Source: Lachnospiraceae bacterium
GTDB taxonomy: Bacteria; Bacillota; Clostridia; Lachnospirales; Lachnospiraceae
NCBI GenBank assembly: GCA_024692905.1
Contig: JAILLY010000042.1
Location: forward strand, 1-48,785
Length of the DNA stretch: 48,785 bases
Reading direction: 5' to 3'
Numbering within the stretch: the first letter of the stretch is position 1; each line of letters begins with the position of its first letter. The translations under genes were made by a program, and so were the position numbers. Of this stretch, positions 8,013 to 16,536 are shown piece after piece. The notes under the pieces are model-generated. The model was given only the letters and a program-made list of their open reading frames with translations. It was not told the DNA's origin and searched no databases.

Positions 8013-9172
8013 GCGAACCGGCAAGAAGGCGCAAACAGAATAAGGATAAGGCCTTTTTTGACTATACAATGCTCTTTATCGTGCTGTTTCTTCTGTGCTT
8101 TGGTCTTGTGATGCTGTACAGCGTCAGTTCATATGAGTCTTCGCTCAATTTCGGTGATTCTTCATATTATCTGCGCAAACAGGCCCAGTCCACACTGGTG
8201 GGTCTTGTGCTCATGTTTGTCGTCATGATGATCGATTATCATATCTGGCGCAGGTTCGCGATACCTGCCTATGTCGTTTCGGTGATCCTCGTACTGCTTG
8301 TTCTCACACCGTTGGGATATGAAGTAAACGGAGCCAAACGCTGGCTCAATATCGGCGTTTCGGTCCAGCCTGCCGAGGCTGCGAAGGTCGGCATGATCAT
8401 TTTTTTTTCATCCCATATCTGCCGTATTGGAAAGAACGTGCAGACTTTAAAAGGAGTGGTGAAGACCCTGCTCCTTGGTGTGCCGATCTCCGTGCTCGTT
8501 CTTGAGGTCACGGAAAACTTAAGCTCCGCGATAATCATTTTCGGGATCATCTTCATGATGGTCTTTGTTTCCACCCCGAATTACAAGGAATATTTCCTGC
8601 TCGCAGCCGGCCTTTTTACCGTTGCGGCAATATTCGTCATACTGGTGCAGAAGGGAGTCCTGACCTCGGAACAGTCATACAGGTTCGGACGTATCGAAGC
8701 ATGGCTGAATCCCGAGGCCTTTTCGGGTACCACGGGTTTCCAGACGCTACAGGCGCTGTATGCGATAGGCTCGGGCGAGGTGTTCGGCAAGGGACTCGGG
8801 CAGAGCATGCAGAAGCTTGGTTTCGTTCCCGAGGCCCAGAACGATATGGTATTCTCGATAATCTGCGAGGAGCTCGGACTTTTCGGAGCTTTTATGGTCC
8901 TGCTCATGTTCATGCTCCTTATATGGCGTTTTCTTGTTGTTGCGAATAATGCGGAGGATATGTTCGGAGCGCTTATAGTCGTTGGCGTCATGGCGCATAT
9001 TTCCCTTCAGGTCATTTTGAACGTTGCCGTTGTTACGAATACGATCCCGAATACGGGGATCACGCTTCCTTTCATAAGTTATGGAGGTTCCGCGGTCGTG
9101 TTCCTGCTTATAGAGATAGGCCTTGTGTTCAGTGTCTCGAGAAGGATCAGGCTCAGGAATCCCGGAAACTAA
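8009..9172 (+). CDS. ftsW: Lipid II polymerase FtsW (SEDS family)
   Basis: A 387-residue SEDS protein with about ten membrane helices, the glycosyltransferase that polymerises lipid II together with the septal PBP. It shows family features: FCFGLVMLYS-like helix 1, the NGAKRWLNIG segment and QPAEAAKVGMI near residue 121. It also has the extracytoplasmic region with TGFQTLQALYAIGSGEVFGKGLG and the terminal ISYGGSAVVF. The position between murD and divIB in a division cluster favours FtsW over RodA or SpoVE, although the three cannot be fully separated by eye. The start overlaps the murD stop by four bases, so the two are translationally coupled. Confidence 0.93.
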   Translation: MSEPARRRKQNKDKAFFDYTMLFIVLFLLCFGLVMLYSVSSYESSLNFGDSSYYLRKQAQSTLVGLVLMFVVMMIDYHIWRRFAIPAYVVSVILVLLVLTPLGYEVNGAKRWLNIGVSVQPAEAAKVGMIIFFSSHICRIGKNVQTLKGVVKTLLLGVPISVLVLEVTENLSSAIIIFGIIFMMVFVSTPNYKEYFLLAAGLFTVAAIFVILVQKGVLTSEQSYRFGRIEAWLNPEAFSGTTGFQTLQALYAIGSGEVFGKGLGQSMQKLGFVPEAQNDMVFSIICEELGLFGAFMVLLMFMLLIWRFLVVANNAEDMFGALIVVGVMAHISLQVILNVAVVTNTIPNTGITLPFISYGGSAVVFLLIEIGLVFSVSRRIRLRNPGN

Positions 9173-9181
9173 GGGGTCATC

Positions 9182-9931
9182 ATGGCTGTTGATTATTCTG
9201 CCGAACCGGTAAGGAAGAGCGGCGCGGGCCTTTTTTTGGGGCTGATGGCGGCCTTCCTTATCATCTGCATAGGCATTCTTGTAATAAGATCCAAATTTAC
9301 CATAACCTCGGTCGAAGTTACCGGAAATGAGCATTACAGCGCCGGAGAGATCGAGGATTACGTTCTTTCGGGCAAATACGGTCATAATTCCATCTATTTA
9401 TATTTAAAATGCCGCTTCGGTCAGGAGGAAAAGATCCCCTTTGTCGAGAAAATGGATGTCGAGCTTATTTCGCCGACCGAGGTCAAGATCAGGGTATACG
9501 AAAAGGCCGTGGCCGGATATGTTGAGTACCTGGGGCATTTTCTGTATTTTGACAAGGACGGGATAGTAGTCGAGAGCTCTACAAGAAGGATCGAGAGCAT
9601 CCCTTTCGTTACCGGGCTTGACTTTGAATATATCACTCTTCATGAGAGGCTGCCGGTTAAGAAGGAAGAGGTATTTAGGACGATCCTTAACATCACGCAG
9701 CTGCTCACCAAATACGAGATAGTTATAGACAGGATATATTTTGACAAGGATTACAACATAACCCTCTACTTCGGGGATGTCCGGGTGTACTTGGGTTCGA
9801 ACGAGCATATTGACGAGAAAGTCAACCGGTTAAGGTTCATTCTTCCGGATCTTCCGGGTGAGCCCGGAGTACTCCATATGGAGAATTATGAGGGCGACGG
9901 AGATAAGTTTACGTTTACGAAGGATCAATAA
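9182..9931 (+). CDS. divIB: Cell division protein FtsQ/DivIB
   Basis: A 249-residue bitopic division protein. A short cytoplasmic N terminus and one membrane helix (about residues 16-35) precede a POTRA domain that opens with FTITSVEVTGNEHYSAGEI, followed by the beta domain of FtsQ/DivIB proteins. It belongs to the FtsQ-FtsL-DivIC complex that controls septal peptidoglycan synthesis, consistent with the FtsL-like gene and PBP upstream. It lies nine bases after ftsW. murG, murA and murB, which many relatives carry around here, are missing. Confidence 0.9.
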   Translation: MAVDYSAEPVRKSGAGLFLGLMAAFLIICIGILVIRSKFTITSVEVTGNEHYSAGEIEDYVLSGKYGHNSIYLYLKCRFGQEEKIPFVEKMDVELISPTEVKIRVYEKAVAGYVEYLGHFLYFDKDGIVVESSTRRIESIPFVTGLDFEYITLHERLPVKKEEVFRTILNITQLLTKYEIVIDRIYFDKDYNITLYFGDVRVYLGSNEHIDEKVNRLRFILPDLPGEPGVLHMENYEGDGDKFTFTKDQ

Positions 9932-9963
9932 CCGAAAAACTAGCAAATGTAACAAAAAAACTA

Positions 9964-9992
9964 TTGATAATTTAAAAAAAAGATTATATTAT
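9964..9992 (+). promoter_or_regulatory. Predicted ftsZ promoter
   Basis: TTGATA (9964-9969), 17 bp, TATTAT (9987-9992). Transcription should begin near 9999, downstream of an in-frame ATG at 9994, which supports the TTG start at 10036 for ftsZ. The boxes are nearly the same as those before mraZ, mraY and tRNA-Arg. Confidence 0.65.
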
Positions 9993-10035
9993 TATGTATG
10001 AGTGTGGAGCAAACTATAAAAGGAGGGGCAACGTC

Positions 10036-11490
10036 TTGCTGGAAATTAAAACTGATATAACTGAATCTGCAGCCAAGATTCTCGTCGTAGGGGTTGGCGG
10101 GGCCGGCAATAACGCAGTAAATAGAATGGTCGACGAACAGATCGTCGGAGTGGAGTTTCTGGGAGTTAACACGGATAAGCAGGCGTTACAGCTTTGTAAG
10201 TCCCCCAGGTTGCTTCAGATAGGTGATAAGCTCACGCAGGGTCTCGGATGCGGCGCTCAGCCCGAAATAGGCGAGAAGGCAGCCGAGGAAAGCGCAGAAG
10301 ATATAGCGAACGCCATCCGCGGTGCGCATATGGTATTTGTAACATGCGGAATGGGAGGCGGAACCGGAACCGGTGCCGCACCTGTTATAGCAAGGCTGGC
10401 CAAGGAGCAGGGGGCGCTCACGGTCGGAGTCGTTACCAAGCCCTTCAGGTTTGAAGCCAAGACACGTATGCAGAATGCCCTCGGCGGCATTGAAAAGCTC
10501 AAGCAGAACGTAGATACTCTCATAGTTATCCCCAATGACAAACTTCTCGAACTTGTAGACCGCAGGACCACGATGCCTGAGGCGCTTAAGCTTGCCGATG
10601 AAGTCCTTCAGCAGTCTGTAAGGGGAATAACGGATCTTATAAATGTTCCTTCGCTTATCAATCTCGATTTTGCCGATGTTAAAACGGTAATGGAGAATAA
10701 GGGCGTTGCCCATATAGGTATCGGTGTTGCCAAGGGTGATGACAAGGCAGTTGAGGCAGTCAAGCTCGCTGTCAACAGTCCTCTCCTTGAGACGACGATC
10801 CAGGGTGCTACGCATGTGATCGTAAATGTTTCCGGTGATATTACTCTTCTTGATGCAAATGATGCGGTATCGTTTGTGAGCGATCTTACCGGAGATGATG
10901 TGAATGTTATATTCGGTGCGACTTACGATGACCGTGAGTCCGACACCTGTACGATAACGGTTATAGCTACCGGTATTGATGAGAACAGGATACCCAAGCA
11001 GGAGGCAAGGCCCGGAGCGGGCATCGCGTCATCCGGTCTTCGCGGGTTCACAGGTTCCAAGGCTTATCAGCCCAGGCAGTTCGCATCACCCAATGCAGGA
11101 ATGGGCGTTCAGGGAAGTGTTAATCCCGCACTTACCGGTAATATCAATCTCGGGAATACGATGCCTACGCCTCAGCCGGGCGGAATGACTTCTCCTCTCG
11201 GAAATCCGATGGGCAACATCCAGCCGGGCGGAATGACAGGTCAGATGCCGTTTGGTAATCAGGGTCCTGCTCCGGCATATAATTTCCAGAATCCGCAGAT
11301 GAACATGAACACGACCGGGTTGAATACCCAGGCGGGCGGAATGCAGGTTCAGCCGATACCGGGAGTAACGCAGAATACGGCACCCACTCCCGAACCCACT
11401 ACTTTCGGCGGCGGACTCAGAGGGGTATCACCTCTTACGAGCAGGGTTGAATCAAGGCAGATCAAGATACCTGATTTCCTGAAGAAGTAA
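10036..11490 (+). CDS. ftsZ: Cell division GTPase FtsZ
   Basis: The tubulin-like GTPase that builds the division ring. With the TTG start at 10036 (AGGAGGGG at 10021-10028, seven-base spacing) the protein has 484 residues. An in-frame ATG at 9994 lacks a ribosome binding site and would lie upstream of the predicted transcript start. The tubulin signature G107-GGTGTG-113 binds GTP, and N209-L-D211-F-A-D214 forms the synergy loop. The globular core ends near residue 320. An unusually long linker of about 150 residues rich in Gly, Pro, Met, Gln and Asn follows, and then the conserved tail peptide IKIPDFLKK, the usual docking site for FtsA, SepF and ZapA-type partners. ftsA is not adjacent. Confidence 0.96.
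   Translation: MLEIKTDITESAAKILVVGVGGAGNNAVNRMVDEQIVGVEFLGVNTDKQALQLCKSPRLLQIGDKLTQGLGCGAQPEIGEKAAEESAEDIANAIRGAHMVFVTCGMGGGTGTGAAPVIARLAKEQGALTVGVVTKPFRFEAKTRMQNALGGIEKLKQNVDTLIVIPNDKLLELVDRRTTMPEALKLADEVLQQSVRGITDLINVPSLINLDFADVKTVMENKGVAHIGIGVAKGDDKAVEAVKLAVNSPLLETTIQGATHVIVNVSGDITLLDANDAVSFVSDLTGDDVNVIFGATYDDRESDTCTITVIATGIDENRIPKQEARPGAGIASSGLRGFTGSKAYQPRQFASPNAGMGVQGSVNPALTGNINLGNTMPTPQPGGMTSPLGNPMGNIQPGGMTGQMPFGNQGPAPAYNFQNPQMNMNTTGLNTQAGGMQVQPIPGVTQNTAPTPEPTTFGGGLRGVSPLTSRVESRQIKIPDFLKK
11173..11237 (+). repeat. Direct repeat in the FtsZ linker
   Basis: The 17-bp sequence CAGCCGGGCGGAATGAC occurs at 11173-11189 and 11221-11237, a 48-bp period, and encodes QPGGMT twice. A related copy coding QAGGMQ lies near 11330. 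The linker therefore appears to have grown by duplication. Confidence 0.7.
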
Positions 11491-11515
11491 TATTTGATAT
11501 CGTATGATCATAAGG

Positions 11516-11545
11516 GCCGGGCAGGTTAGCTGCCCGGCTGTTTTT
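11516..11545 (+). terminator. Terminator of the division cluster
   Basis: A perfect 9-bp stem, GCCGGGCAG (11516-11524) with CTGCCCGGC (11530-11538), a 5-base loop and then TGTTTTT. This is a strong intrinsic terminator directly after ftsZ. Confidence 0.92.
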
Positions 11546-11576
11546 ATAAACCGTACGGATCTTTCGGAGGGATGAG

Positions 11577-11846
11577 ATGATAGATTCAAATACCATATTA
11601 AGCTTCGGTTATTATAAGAAGGGCAAGCCTTTTACAGGAAGCCATGAAGGCATAAGATACAGGATCGTAATGGAGAAGGGGAAGGATAAGGATGACACGG
11701 ATAAGTTCCGCGTGGATACCTGGCCGGAACCGCTGTGTTTTGAAGCAACCGACCCGTCCCTTATAACGACGCAGTATTTTTCGTTCGGAGAGGGTGGATA
11801 CGGCGATGTGATCGCGTATCTTAACGATATACTTACACAAAGGTAA
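11577..11846 (+). CDS. Conserved small protein of unknown function
   Basis: An 89-residue soluble protein with no signal peptide, membrane helix or cysteine motif. It resembles, from memory only, a family of short clostridial proteins sharing a FTGSxxGxRYRI core (here residues 19-30) followed by a tryptophan/proline motif (TWPEPLCFEAT) and a C-terminal FxFGExGxxxxIxYLN segment. The GGAGGG ribosome binding site and codon use like its neighbours indicate a real gene. It lies just after the ftsZ terminator with no obvious promoter, so it may be expressed by readthrough. I do not assign a function. Confidence 0.7.
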   Translation: MIDSNTILSFGYYKKGKPFTGSHEGIRYRIVMEKGKDKDDTDKFRVDTWPEPLCFEATDPSLITTQYFSFGEGGYGDVIAYLNDILTQR

Positions 11847-11876
11847 GATTTGGTCGGTTTTGCCTGCTATTTGGGA

Positions 11877-11906
11877 TTGACATAATTCTTTGTAATACGG
11901 TATATT
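11877..11906 (+). promoter_or_regulatory. Predicted nrdR promoter
   Basis: TTGACA (11877-11882), 18 bp, TATATT (11901-11906). The leader contains two CAACAT direct repeats nine bases apart. No canonical NrdR box (ACACNATATATNGTGT type) is visible. Confidence 0.6.
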
Positions 11907-11960
11907 TAGTATGGTGCGTGGCCAACATGCGCAACATATGCCAAAGAGAGGGGAAACAGT

Positions 11961-12410
11961 ATGAAATGTCCATTTTGCGGTTATGAGAACACGAGGGTTA
12001 TAGACAGCCGTCCGGCGGAGAACGATAACTCGATCAGAAGGCGCAGGGTATGCGATGAATGCGATAAGCGTTTTACGACCTATGAGAAGATCGAGACCAT
12101 ACCTCTTATCGTTATCAAGAAGGATAATAACAGAGAGGCATATGACCGGACCAAGATCGAAGCCGGAGTGCTCAGGGCATGTCATAAGCGCCCGGTAGCT
12201 GCAGCGGATATTTCCAAACTGGTGGATGAGGTCGAGACCGAAGTCTTCAATTATGAGGATAAGGAAATACCCAGTGACGTTATCGGCGAGCTGGTAATGA
12301 ACAAGTTAAAAGACCTTGATGCGGTCGCTTATGTAAGGTTTGCATCCGTATACCGCGAATTCAAGGATATAAATACATTCATGGACGAGCTTAAAAAGGT
12401 TCTTAACTGA
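11961..12410 (+). CDS. nrdR: Ribonucleotide reductase repressor NrdR
   Basis: A 149-residue repressor with an N-terminal zinc ribbon (Cys3, Cys6, Cys31, Cys34) and an ATP-cone domain covering about residues 48-138. The zinc ribbon binds NrdR boxes and the ATP cone senses ATP versus dATP. The stretch DSRPAENDNSIRRRRVCDEC is close to invariant in the family. The length is the family norm. It has its own promoter and AGAGAGG-type ribosome binding site. In many Firmicutes nrdR lies near replication or cell-cycle genes, as here next to ftsZ. Its targets (nrd operons) are not in this window. Confidence 0.95.
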   Translation: MKCPFCGYENTRVIDSRPAENDNSIRRRRVCDECDKRFTTYEKIETIPLIVIKKDNNREAYDRTKIEAGVLRACHKRPVAAADISKLVDEVETEVFNYEDKEIPSDVIGELVMNKLKDLDAVAYVRFASVYREFKDINTFMDELKKVLN

Positions 12411-12412
12411 CC

Positions 12413-12441
12413 TTACGTACCCGTACATGTTTATATATACA
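12413..12441 (+). promoter_or_regulatory. Possible promoter of the family 5 ABC importer operon
   Basis: TTACGT (12413-12418), 17 bp, TATACA (12436-12441). The match is only moderate. The GAGGAG ribosome binding site follows 20-30 bases further on. No riboswitch-like structure is visible in this 66-base gap. Confidence 0.35.
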
Positions 12442-12476
12442 ATTAAATATTTTATCAGAGAAGAGGAGATAACACG

Positions 12477-13982
12477 ATGAAGAAAAGGCTATTAACCATT
12501 TTATCGGTGTTACTGACACTGACTATTGCACTGGGCGGTTGCTCGGGCAGAAAGGCAGGCGATTCTTCCAGGATAACCGTTGGTATACCTCAAGATCTTG
12601 AAGACAGTCTTGACCCGCACAAAGCAGCCGCGGCAGGAACCAGAGAGGTATTATTCAACGTATTTGAGGGCTTACTTAAGCCTGATGTGAACGGAGATCT
12701 GATCCCTGCTGTTGCCAAGGAGTATACCGTTTCCGAAGATGGACTTACATATTCGTTCATCCTTCGGGAAGGAGTTAAGTTTCATGACGGAAGTCCCGTA
12801 ACGGCAGAGGATGTTAAATACAGCATCGAAAAGAGTGCCGGTATGACGGGAGAGGAATCCCTCATAGCGGCATTTTCAAATATAAGCCGCGTGGATAAGG
12901 TTTCGGATACGCAGGTTGACATTGTCCTTAAGGAGAATGATGTTGATTTTCCGGCTTATCTCGCATCCGTAAATGCGGCCGTGATCCCGGCTGCAAATGC
13001 GGCGCCGGACGTTACGCCGATCGGAACCGGTCCGTATAAATATGTATCACGTTCACCACAGGAGAACATCATCATGCAGAGGTTTGATGATTACTGGGGT
13101 GAGAAGGCTTACATTAAGGACGTCGAGTTCAAGGTTGAAGCCGGTGATGCCATGATCATGGATTTAAAGGGCGGCTCGATAGATATGTGCGCTAGGGTTT
13201 CGGTAACCCAGGTCAAGCAGCTCGGAGATGAATTTGATATGTACGAGGGCAGCATGAACCTTGTGCAGGCGCTCTATCTTAATAATGCAGTTAAGCCGTT
13301 TGACGATCTGAAGGTACGTCAGGCAATGTGTTACGCTACCGATACGCAGGAGATACTCGATCTTGCGTTTGACGGATACGGGGCACCCATAGGGTCTTCT
13401 GTCTTCCCGGCATTCGGCAAGTATTTCATACCCGAGCTTGCGGATAAGTATCCCAGGGATATCGCCAAGGCAAAGGAACTCCTTAAGGAAGCGGGATACC
13501 CGAACGGTTTTGATATGACGATAACGGTACCGTCCAACTATATCCCTCATGTGGACACTGCGCAGGTGCTCGTGCAGCAGCTTAAGGAAGTCGGTATCAA
13601 TGCAACGATAGATCAGGTCGAATGGAATACGTGGTTAAGCGACGTATACGCCGGCCGCAAATACGAATCGACCGTTATCGGCGTGGATGCTTCGTCCATG
13701 ACGGCAGAAGCACTGCTCGGAAGGTTTTATTCGAAGGCTGATAATAATTTTACCAACTATTCGAACCCCGAGTACGATAAGCTCTATGAGGAGTCCAAGG
13801 TCACGCTTGATGACAGTAAGCGTACCGAACTGTTCAAGGCAATGGAAACCCTGCTTGCCGAGGATGCAGCCAACGTATATATCCAGGATATGGCCGAATT
13901 CGTTCCCATGAACAAGAAGTATGAGGGTTATGTGTTCTATCCCCTCTATGTTCAGGATATAGCCAGGATAAAGCTTAAATAA
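12477..13982 (+). CDS. ABC transporter substrate-binding lipoprotein, family 5 (peptide/nickel type)
   Basis: A 501-residue extracellular solute-binding protein. The signal peptide ends in the lipobox L19-G20-G21-C22, so the mature protein is lipid-anchored. The family 5 fold is shown by FEGLLKPDVNGDLIPAVAKE near residue 60 and LTYSFILREGVKFHDGSPVTAEDVKYS near 95. The cluster of RQAMCYATD and similar hinge segments near 280 also fits. This family binds oligopeptides, dipeptides, nickel chelates or related solutes; the ligand cannot be read from sequence. It heads a five-gene operon with two permeases and two ATPases. Confidence 0.92.
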   Translation: MKKRLLTILSVLLTLTIALGGCSGRKAGDSSRITVGIPQDLEDSLDPHKAAAAGTREVLFNVFEGLLKPDVNGDLIPAVAKEYTVSEDGLTYSFILREGVKFHDGSPVTAEDVKYSIEKSAGMTGEESLIAAFSNISRVDKVSDTQVDIVLKENDVDFPAYLASVNAAVIPAANAAPDVTPIGTGPYKYVSRSPQENIIMQRFDDYWGEKAYIKDVEFKVEAGDAMIMDLKGGSIDMCARVSVTQVKQLGDEFDMYEGSMNLVQALYLNNAVKPFDDLKVRQAMCYATDTQEILDLAFDGYGAPIGSSVFPAFGKYFIPELADKYPRDIAKAKELLKEAGYPNGFDMTITVPSNYIPHVDTAQVLVQQLKEVGINATIDQVEWNTWLSDVYAGRKYESTVIGVDASSMTAEALLGRFYSKADNNFTNYSNPEYDKLYEESKVTLDDSKRTELFKAMETLLAEDAANVYIQDMAEFVPMNKKYEGYVFYPLYVQDIARIKLK

Positions 13983-14004
13983 TATAAACCGTGAGGAGAC
14001 AGGC

Positions 14005-14940
14005 ATGAAGTATATCGGAAAGAAATTGATCACCATGTTGATAACCGTTCTGATAGTCACCATGCTTGTCTTTCTTGCGTTCCGCGTTATCCCCGGAGAT
14101 CCGGTGAGCAATATGCTCGGTACCAGCTATACGGCCGAAAAGGCCGCACGTTTACGGACACAGCTCGGACTTGACCGGCCGCTTCCCGTAAGATATGCCG
14201 AGTGGATGAAGGATTTCTTTTTCGGGGACATGGGTAAGTCATATACCTACGGGATACCGGTGAGGCCGATGCTTGCCGGAAAGGTCCCGATCACCGTGAC
14301 TCTCACCCTTATCTCGTTCCTTTTGGTCGTTGCGATCTCAATACCGCTTGGCATATATACCGCCAAGCATGAGGATAAGTGGTATTCCAAGGCGATCGAT
14401 GTGTTAAACCAGATCACCATGGCGGTCCCGCCGTTTTTTGCGGGAATGATCTTCACATATCTTTTCGGGCTGATCCTTAAATGGTTCAGGCCGGGCGGAT
14501 TCGTTAATTACAGCATAGATCCGGTCGGATTCGTGCTGTATCTGATATGCCCTTCAATATGCATAGCACTGCCCAAGGCGGCTATGACCGTAAGGCTTCT
14601 TAAGAGTTCCGTACTCGGAGAGAGCAGGCTCGATTATGTAAGGACAGCCTACAGCAGGGGCAATTCCACAAATGAAGTATTATATAAGCATGTTTTCAGG
14701 AACGCGCTGATCCCTGTCATAACCTTTTTGGGTGTGACGCTTGCGGATATAGTTGCGGGCTCCATTATAGTTGAGCAGGTATTCTCGATCCCCGGGCTCG
14801 GACGTCTCCTTATAACATCCATCTCAACTAGGGATTATCCGGTCGCCCAGGCTATAATCGCAATAATCGCCTGCATAGTCATCATTATTAATTTTGCCGT
14901 TGATATCCTTTATAAGGTTATCGATCCGAGGATAAGATGA
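14005..14940 (+). CDS. ABC transporter permease, DppB/NikB type
   Basis: A 311-residue inner-membrane permease with six helices. The N-terminal signature (KKLITMLITVLIVTMLVFLA, then RVIPGDP) is typical of the first permease of Dpp/Opp/Nik importers. The cytoplasmic EAA loop, which contacts the ATPases, lies near residues 210-235 (LDYVRTAYSRGNS with the following ALIPVITFLG). It follows the binding protein after 22 bases with a GAGGAG ribosome binding site and overlaps the next permease by four bases (ATGA). Confidence 0.93.
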   Translation: MKYIGKKLITMLITVLIVTMLVFLAFRVIPGDPVSNMLGTSYTAEKAARLRTQLGLDRPLPVRYAEWMKDFFFGDMGKSYTYGIPVRPMLAGKVPITVTLTLISFLLVVAISIPLGIYTAKHEDKWYSKAIDVLNQITMAVPPFFAGMIFTYLFGLILKWFRPGGFVNYSIDPVGFVLYLICPSICIALPKAAMTVRLLKSSVLGESRLDYVRTAYSRGNSTNEVLYKHVFRNALIPVITFLGVTLADIVAGSIIVEQVFSIPGLGRLLITSISTRDYPVAQAIIAIIACIVIIINFAVDILYKVIDPRIR

Positions 14941-15746
14941 ACATTAAGTCATTTATTTTAAAAAACAAAAGACTTGCCATCGGCGGATCGATCACCGCCA
15001 TAATGGTGATATTGGCCGTCACGGGACTGTTCTTTACTCCGTACGATCCAAATGCCATGGATATCTCCGCCAAGCTTTCCGGGATCTCGCCTCGGCATAT
15101 CATGGGATGCGATAATTTCGGACGTGATATATTCAGCCGTGTCCTTGCGGGCCTTTCCACCACGATGGTGGTGGCTGTCGGCACCGTTTTCATCGGTATC
15201 GTATTCGGCACGCTTATCGGTGCGTTTACCGGTTACTACGGCGGATATCTTGATGAGATAATGATGCGCTTCAATGACGCGGTCCTGGCATTTCCCTCGC
15301 TCCTTCTGGCACTTGTTTTCATAAGTGTGATGGGGTCGGGTAAGTTAAACGTGACTATCGCACTTGGGATACTGTTCATCCCGAGTTATGCGAGGATAAT
15401 GAGGGGTGAGTTCTTAAAGTGCAGGAACCTTGATTATGTTATGAGCGCGCGACTCATGGGCGCTTCGGATATGCGGATAATGTTTGTCCATATCCTGCCA
15501 AACACCGTGCGCGTCATGCTCTCGACCATCGCCATAGGCTTCAATAATGCGGTCCTTGCGGAAGCCGGGATGAGTTATCTCGGTATCGGAGTCCAGCCGC
15601 CTGATGCAAGTCTGGGAAGGATGCTTTCGGAGGCACAGTCATACCTTTTTGTCCGTCCCGGTTACGCGGTATGTACCGGCATGGCGATCGTTCTTTTGAT
15701 ACTTGGTTTTTCGATGCTGAGTGAAGGGTTGGAAAAGAATGCTTGA
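14937..15746 (+). CDS. ABC transporter permease, DppC/NikC type
   Basis: A 269-residue second permease of the peptide/nickel importer. It has the short cytoplasmic N terminus, first helix, GCDNFGRDIFSRVLAGLSTT motif and an EAA loop near residues 165-190 (LDYVMSARLMGASDMRI). The segment EAGMSYLGIGVQPPDASLGR near 205 is characteristic of DppC/OppC. The length matches NikC better than the longer OppC. The start overlaps the preceding stop by four bases and the next gene by eight, so all four membrane components are translationally coupled. Confidence 0.93.
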   Translation: MNIKSFILKNKRLAIGGSITAIMVILAVTGLFFTPYDPNAMDISAKLSGISPRHIMGCDNFGRDIFSRVLAGLSTTMVVAVGTVFIGIVFGTLIGAFTGYYGGYLDEIMMRFNDAVLAFPSLLLALVFISVMGSGKLNVTIALGILFIPSYARIMRGEFLKCRNLDYVMSARLMGASDMRIMFVHILPNTVRVMLSTIAIGFNNAVLAEAGMSYLGIGVQPPDASLGRMLSEAQSYLFVRPGYAVCTGMAIVLLILGFSMLSEGLEKNA

Positions 15747-16536
15747 TGTAATAGACCTTAACATAGAATTTCATGACCATATAACTCCCGAGACCGTCGT
15801 TTATGACTTTGACCTTCATCTTGAAAAGGGTGAGATCGTCGGTATCGTAGGCGAATCGGGTTCGGGCAAGTCGATGTCCGCACTGGCCATTGCCGGGCTT
15901 TTGTCCCGTAAGCACATGAAGAAGAGAGGACAGATCATATTTGACGGTGTGGACCTGCTGACCTGCAGCAGGGGAGTCTTAAGGAAATATCAGGGCAATG
16001 ATATCTGTATGGTATTCCAGGAACCGATGACCTCCTTAAATCCCGTAAAGAGGATAGGATGGCAGGTAGGCGAGAGTTTAAGGATACATACTTCCTTAAC
16101 CGAGGAGCAGATAAGGGAGAAAGTCATCAAAACGCTTGCCGATGTGGAACTTGACGATCCCGAGGGCATATATGACAAATATCCCCATGAACTGTCCGGA
16201 GGGATGCGGCAGAGAGTCATGATAGCCGCCGCCATAATATGCGAGCCCAAGATACTCATAGCCGATGAACCTACGACCGCGCTTGATGTGACTGTGCAGG
16301 CGCAGATACTTAAGCTCCTTAAGAGGATAAACAAAACAAGGGGCACGGCGATACTGTTCATTTCGCACGATCTGGGTGTTGTAAGGTCGCTGTGCGAAAG
16401 GGTGCTCGTGATGTACCGGGGCAGGATAGTCGAGTCGGGAAGTACCGGTGAAGTGTTTGAGCATCCGCGTGAGGAATATACAAAGAGGCTCATCAGCGCG
16501 ATCCCGAAGATGGAGAAGCTTAAAGATGGACAATAA
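15739..16536 (+). CDS. ABC transporter ATPase, DppD/NikD type
   Basis: A 265-residue ATPase. Walker A is GESGSGKS near residue 37, the Q-loop [13 protein letters not shown] near 93, the signature LSGGMRQR near 153, and Walker B with the catalytic Glu is [12 protein letters not shown] near 174. A switch His occurs in ISHDLGVV. I chose ATG 15739 (AAGGG ten bases upstream, eight-base overlap with the permease). A GTG at 15721 would add six residues but leaves no room for a ribosome binding site. It lacks most of the C-terminal oligopeptide/HPY extension found in Dpp/Opp ATPases, as in NikD. Confidence 0.92.
   Translation: MLDVIDLNIEFHDHITPETVVYDFDLHLEKGEIVGIVGESGSGKSMSALAIAGLLSRKHMKKRGQIIFDGVDLLTCSRGVLRKYQGNDICMVFQEPMTSLNPVKRIGWQVGESLRIHTSLTEEQIREKVIKTLADVELDDPEGIYDKYPHELSGGMRQRVMIAAAIICEPKILIADEPTTALDVTVQAQILKLLKRINKTRGTAILFISHDLGVVRSLCERVLVMYRGRIVESGSTGEVFEHPREEYTKRLISAIPKMEKLKDGQ

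Noticed and set aside
9994-10035. Upstream ATG start for ftsZ at 9994
   Set aside because: There is no ribosome binding site, it overlaps the predicted -10/start region, and the extra residues are unlike any FtsZ N terminus. TTG at 10036 has an excellent AGGAGGGG.
11907-11960. NrdR box in the nrdR leader
   Set aside because: Only two CAACAT repeats are seen; nothing matches the palindromic NrdR consensus well enough.
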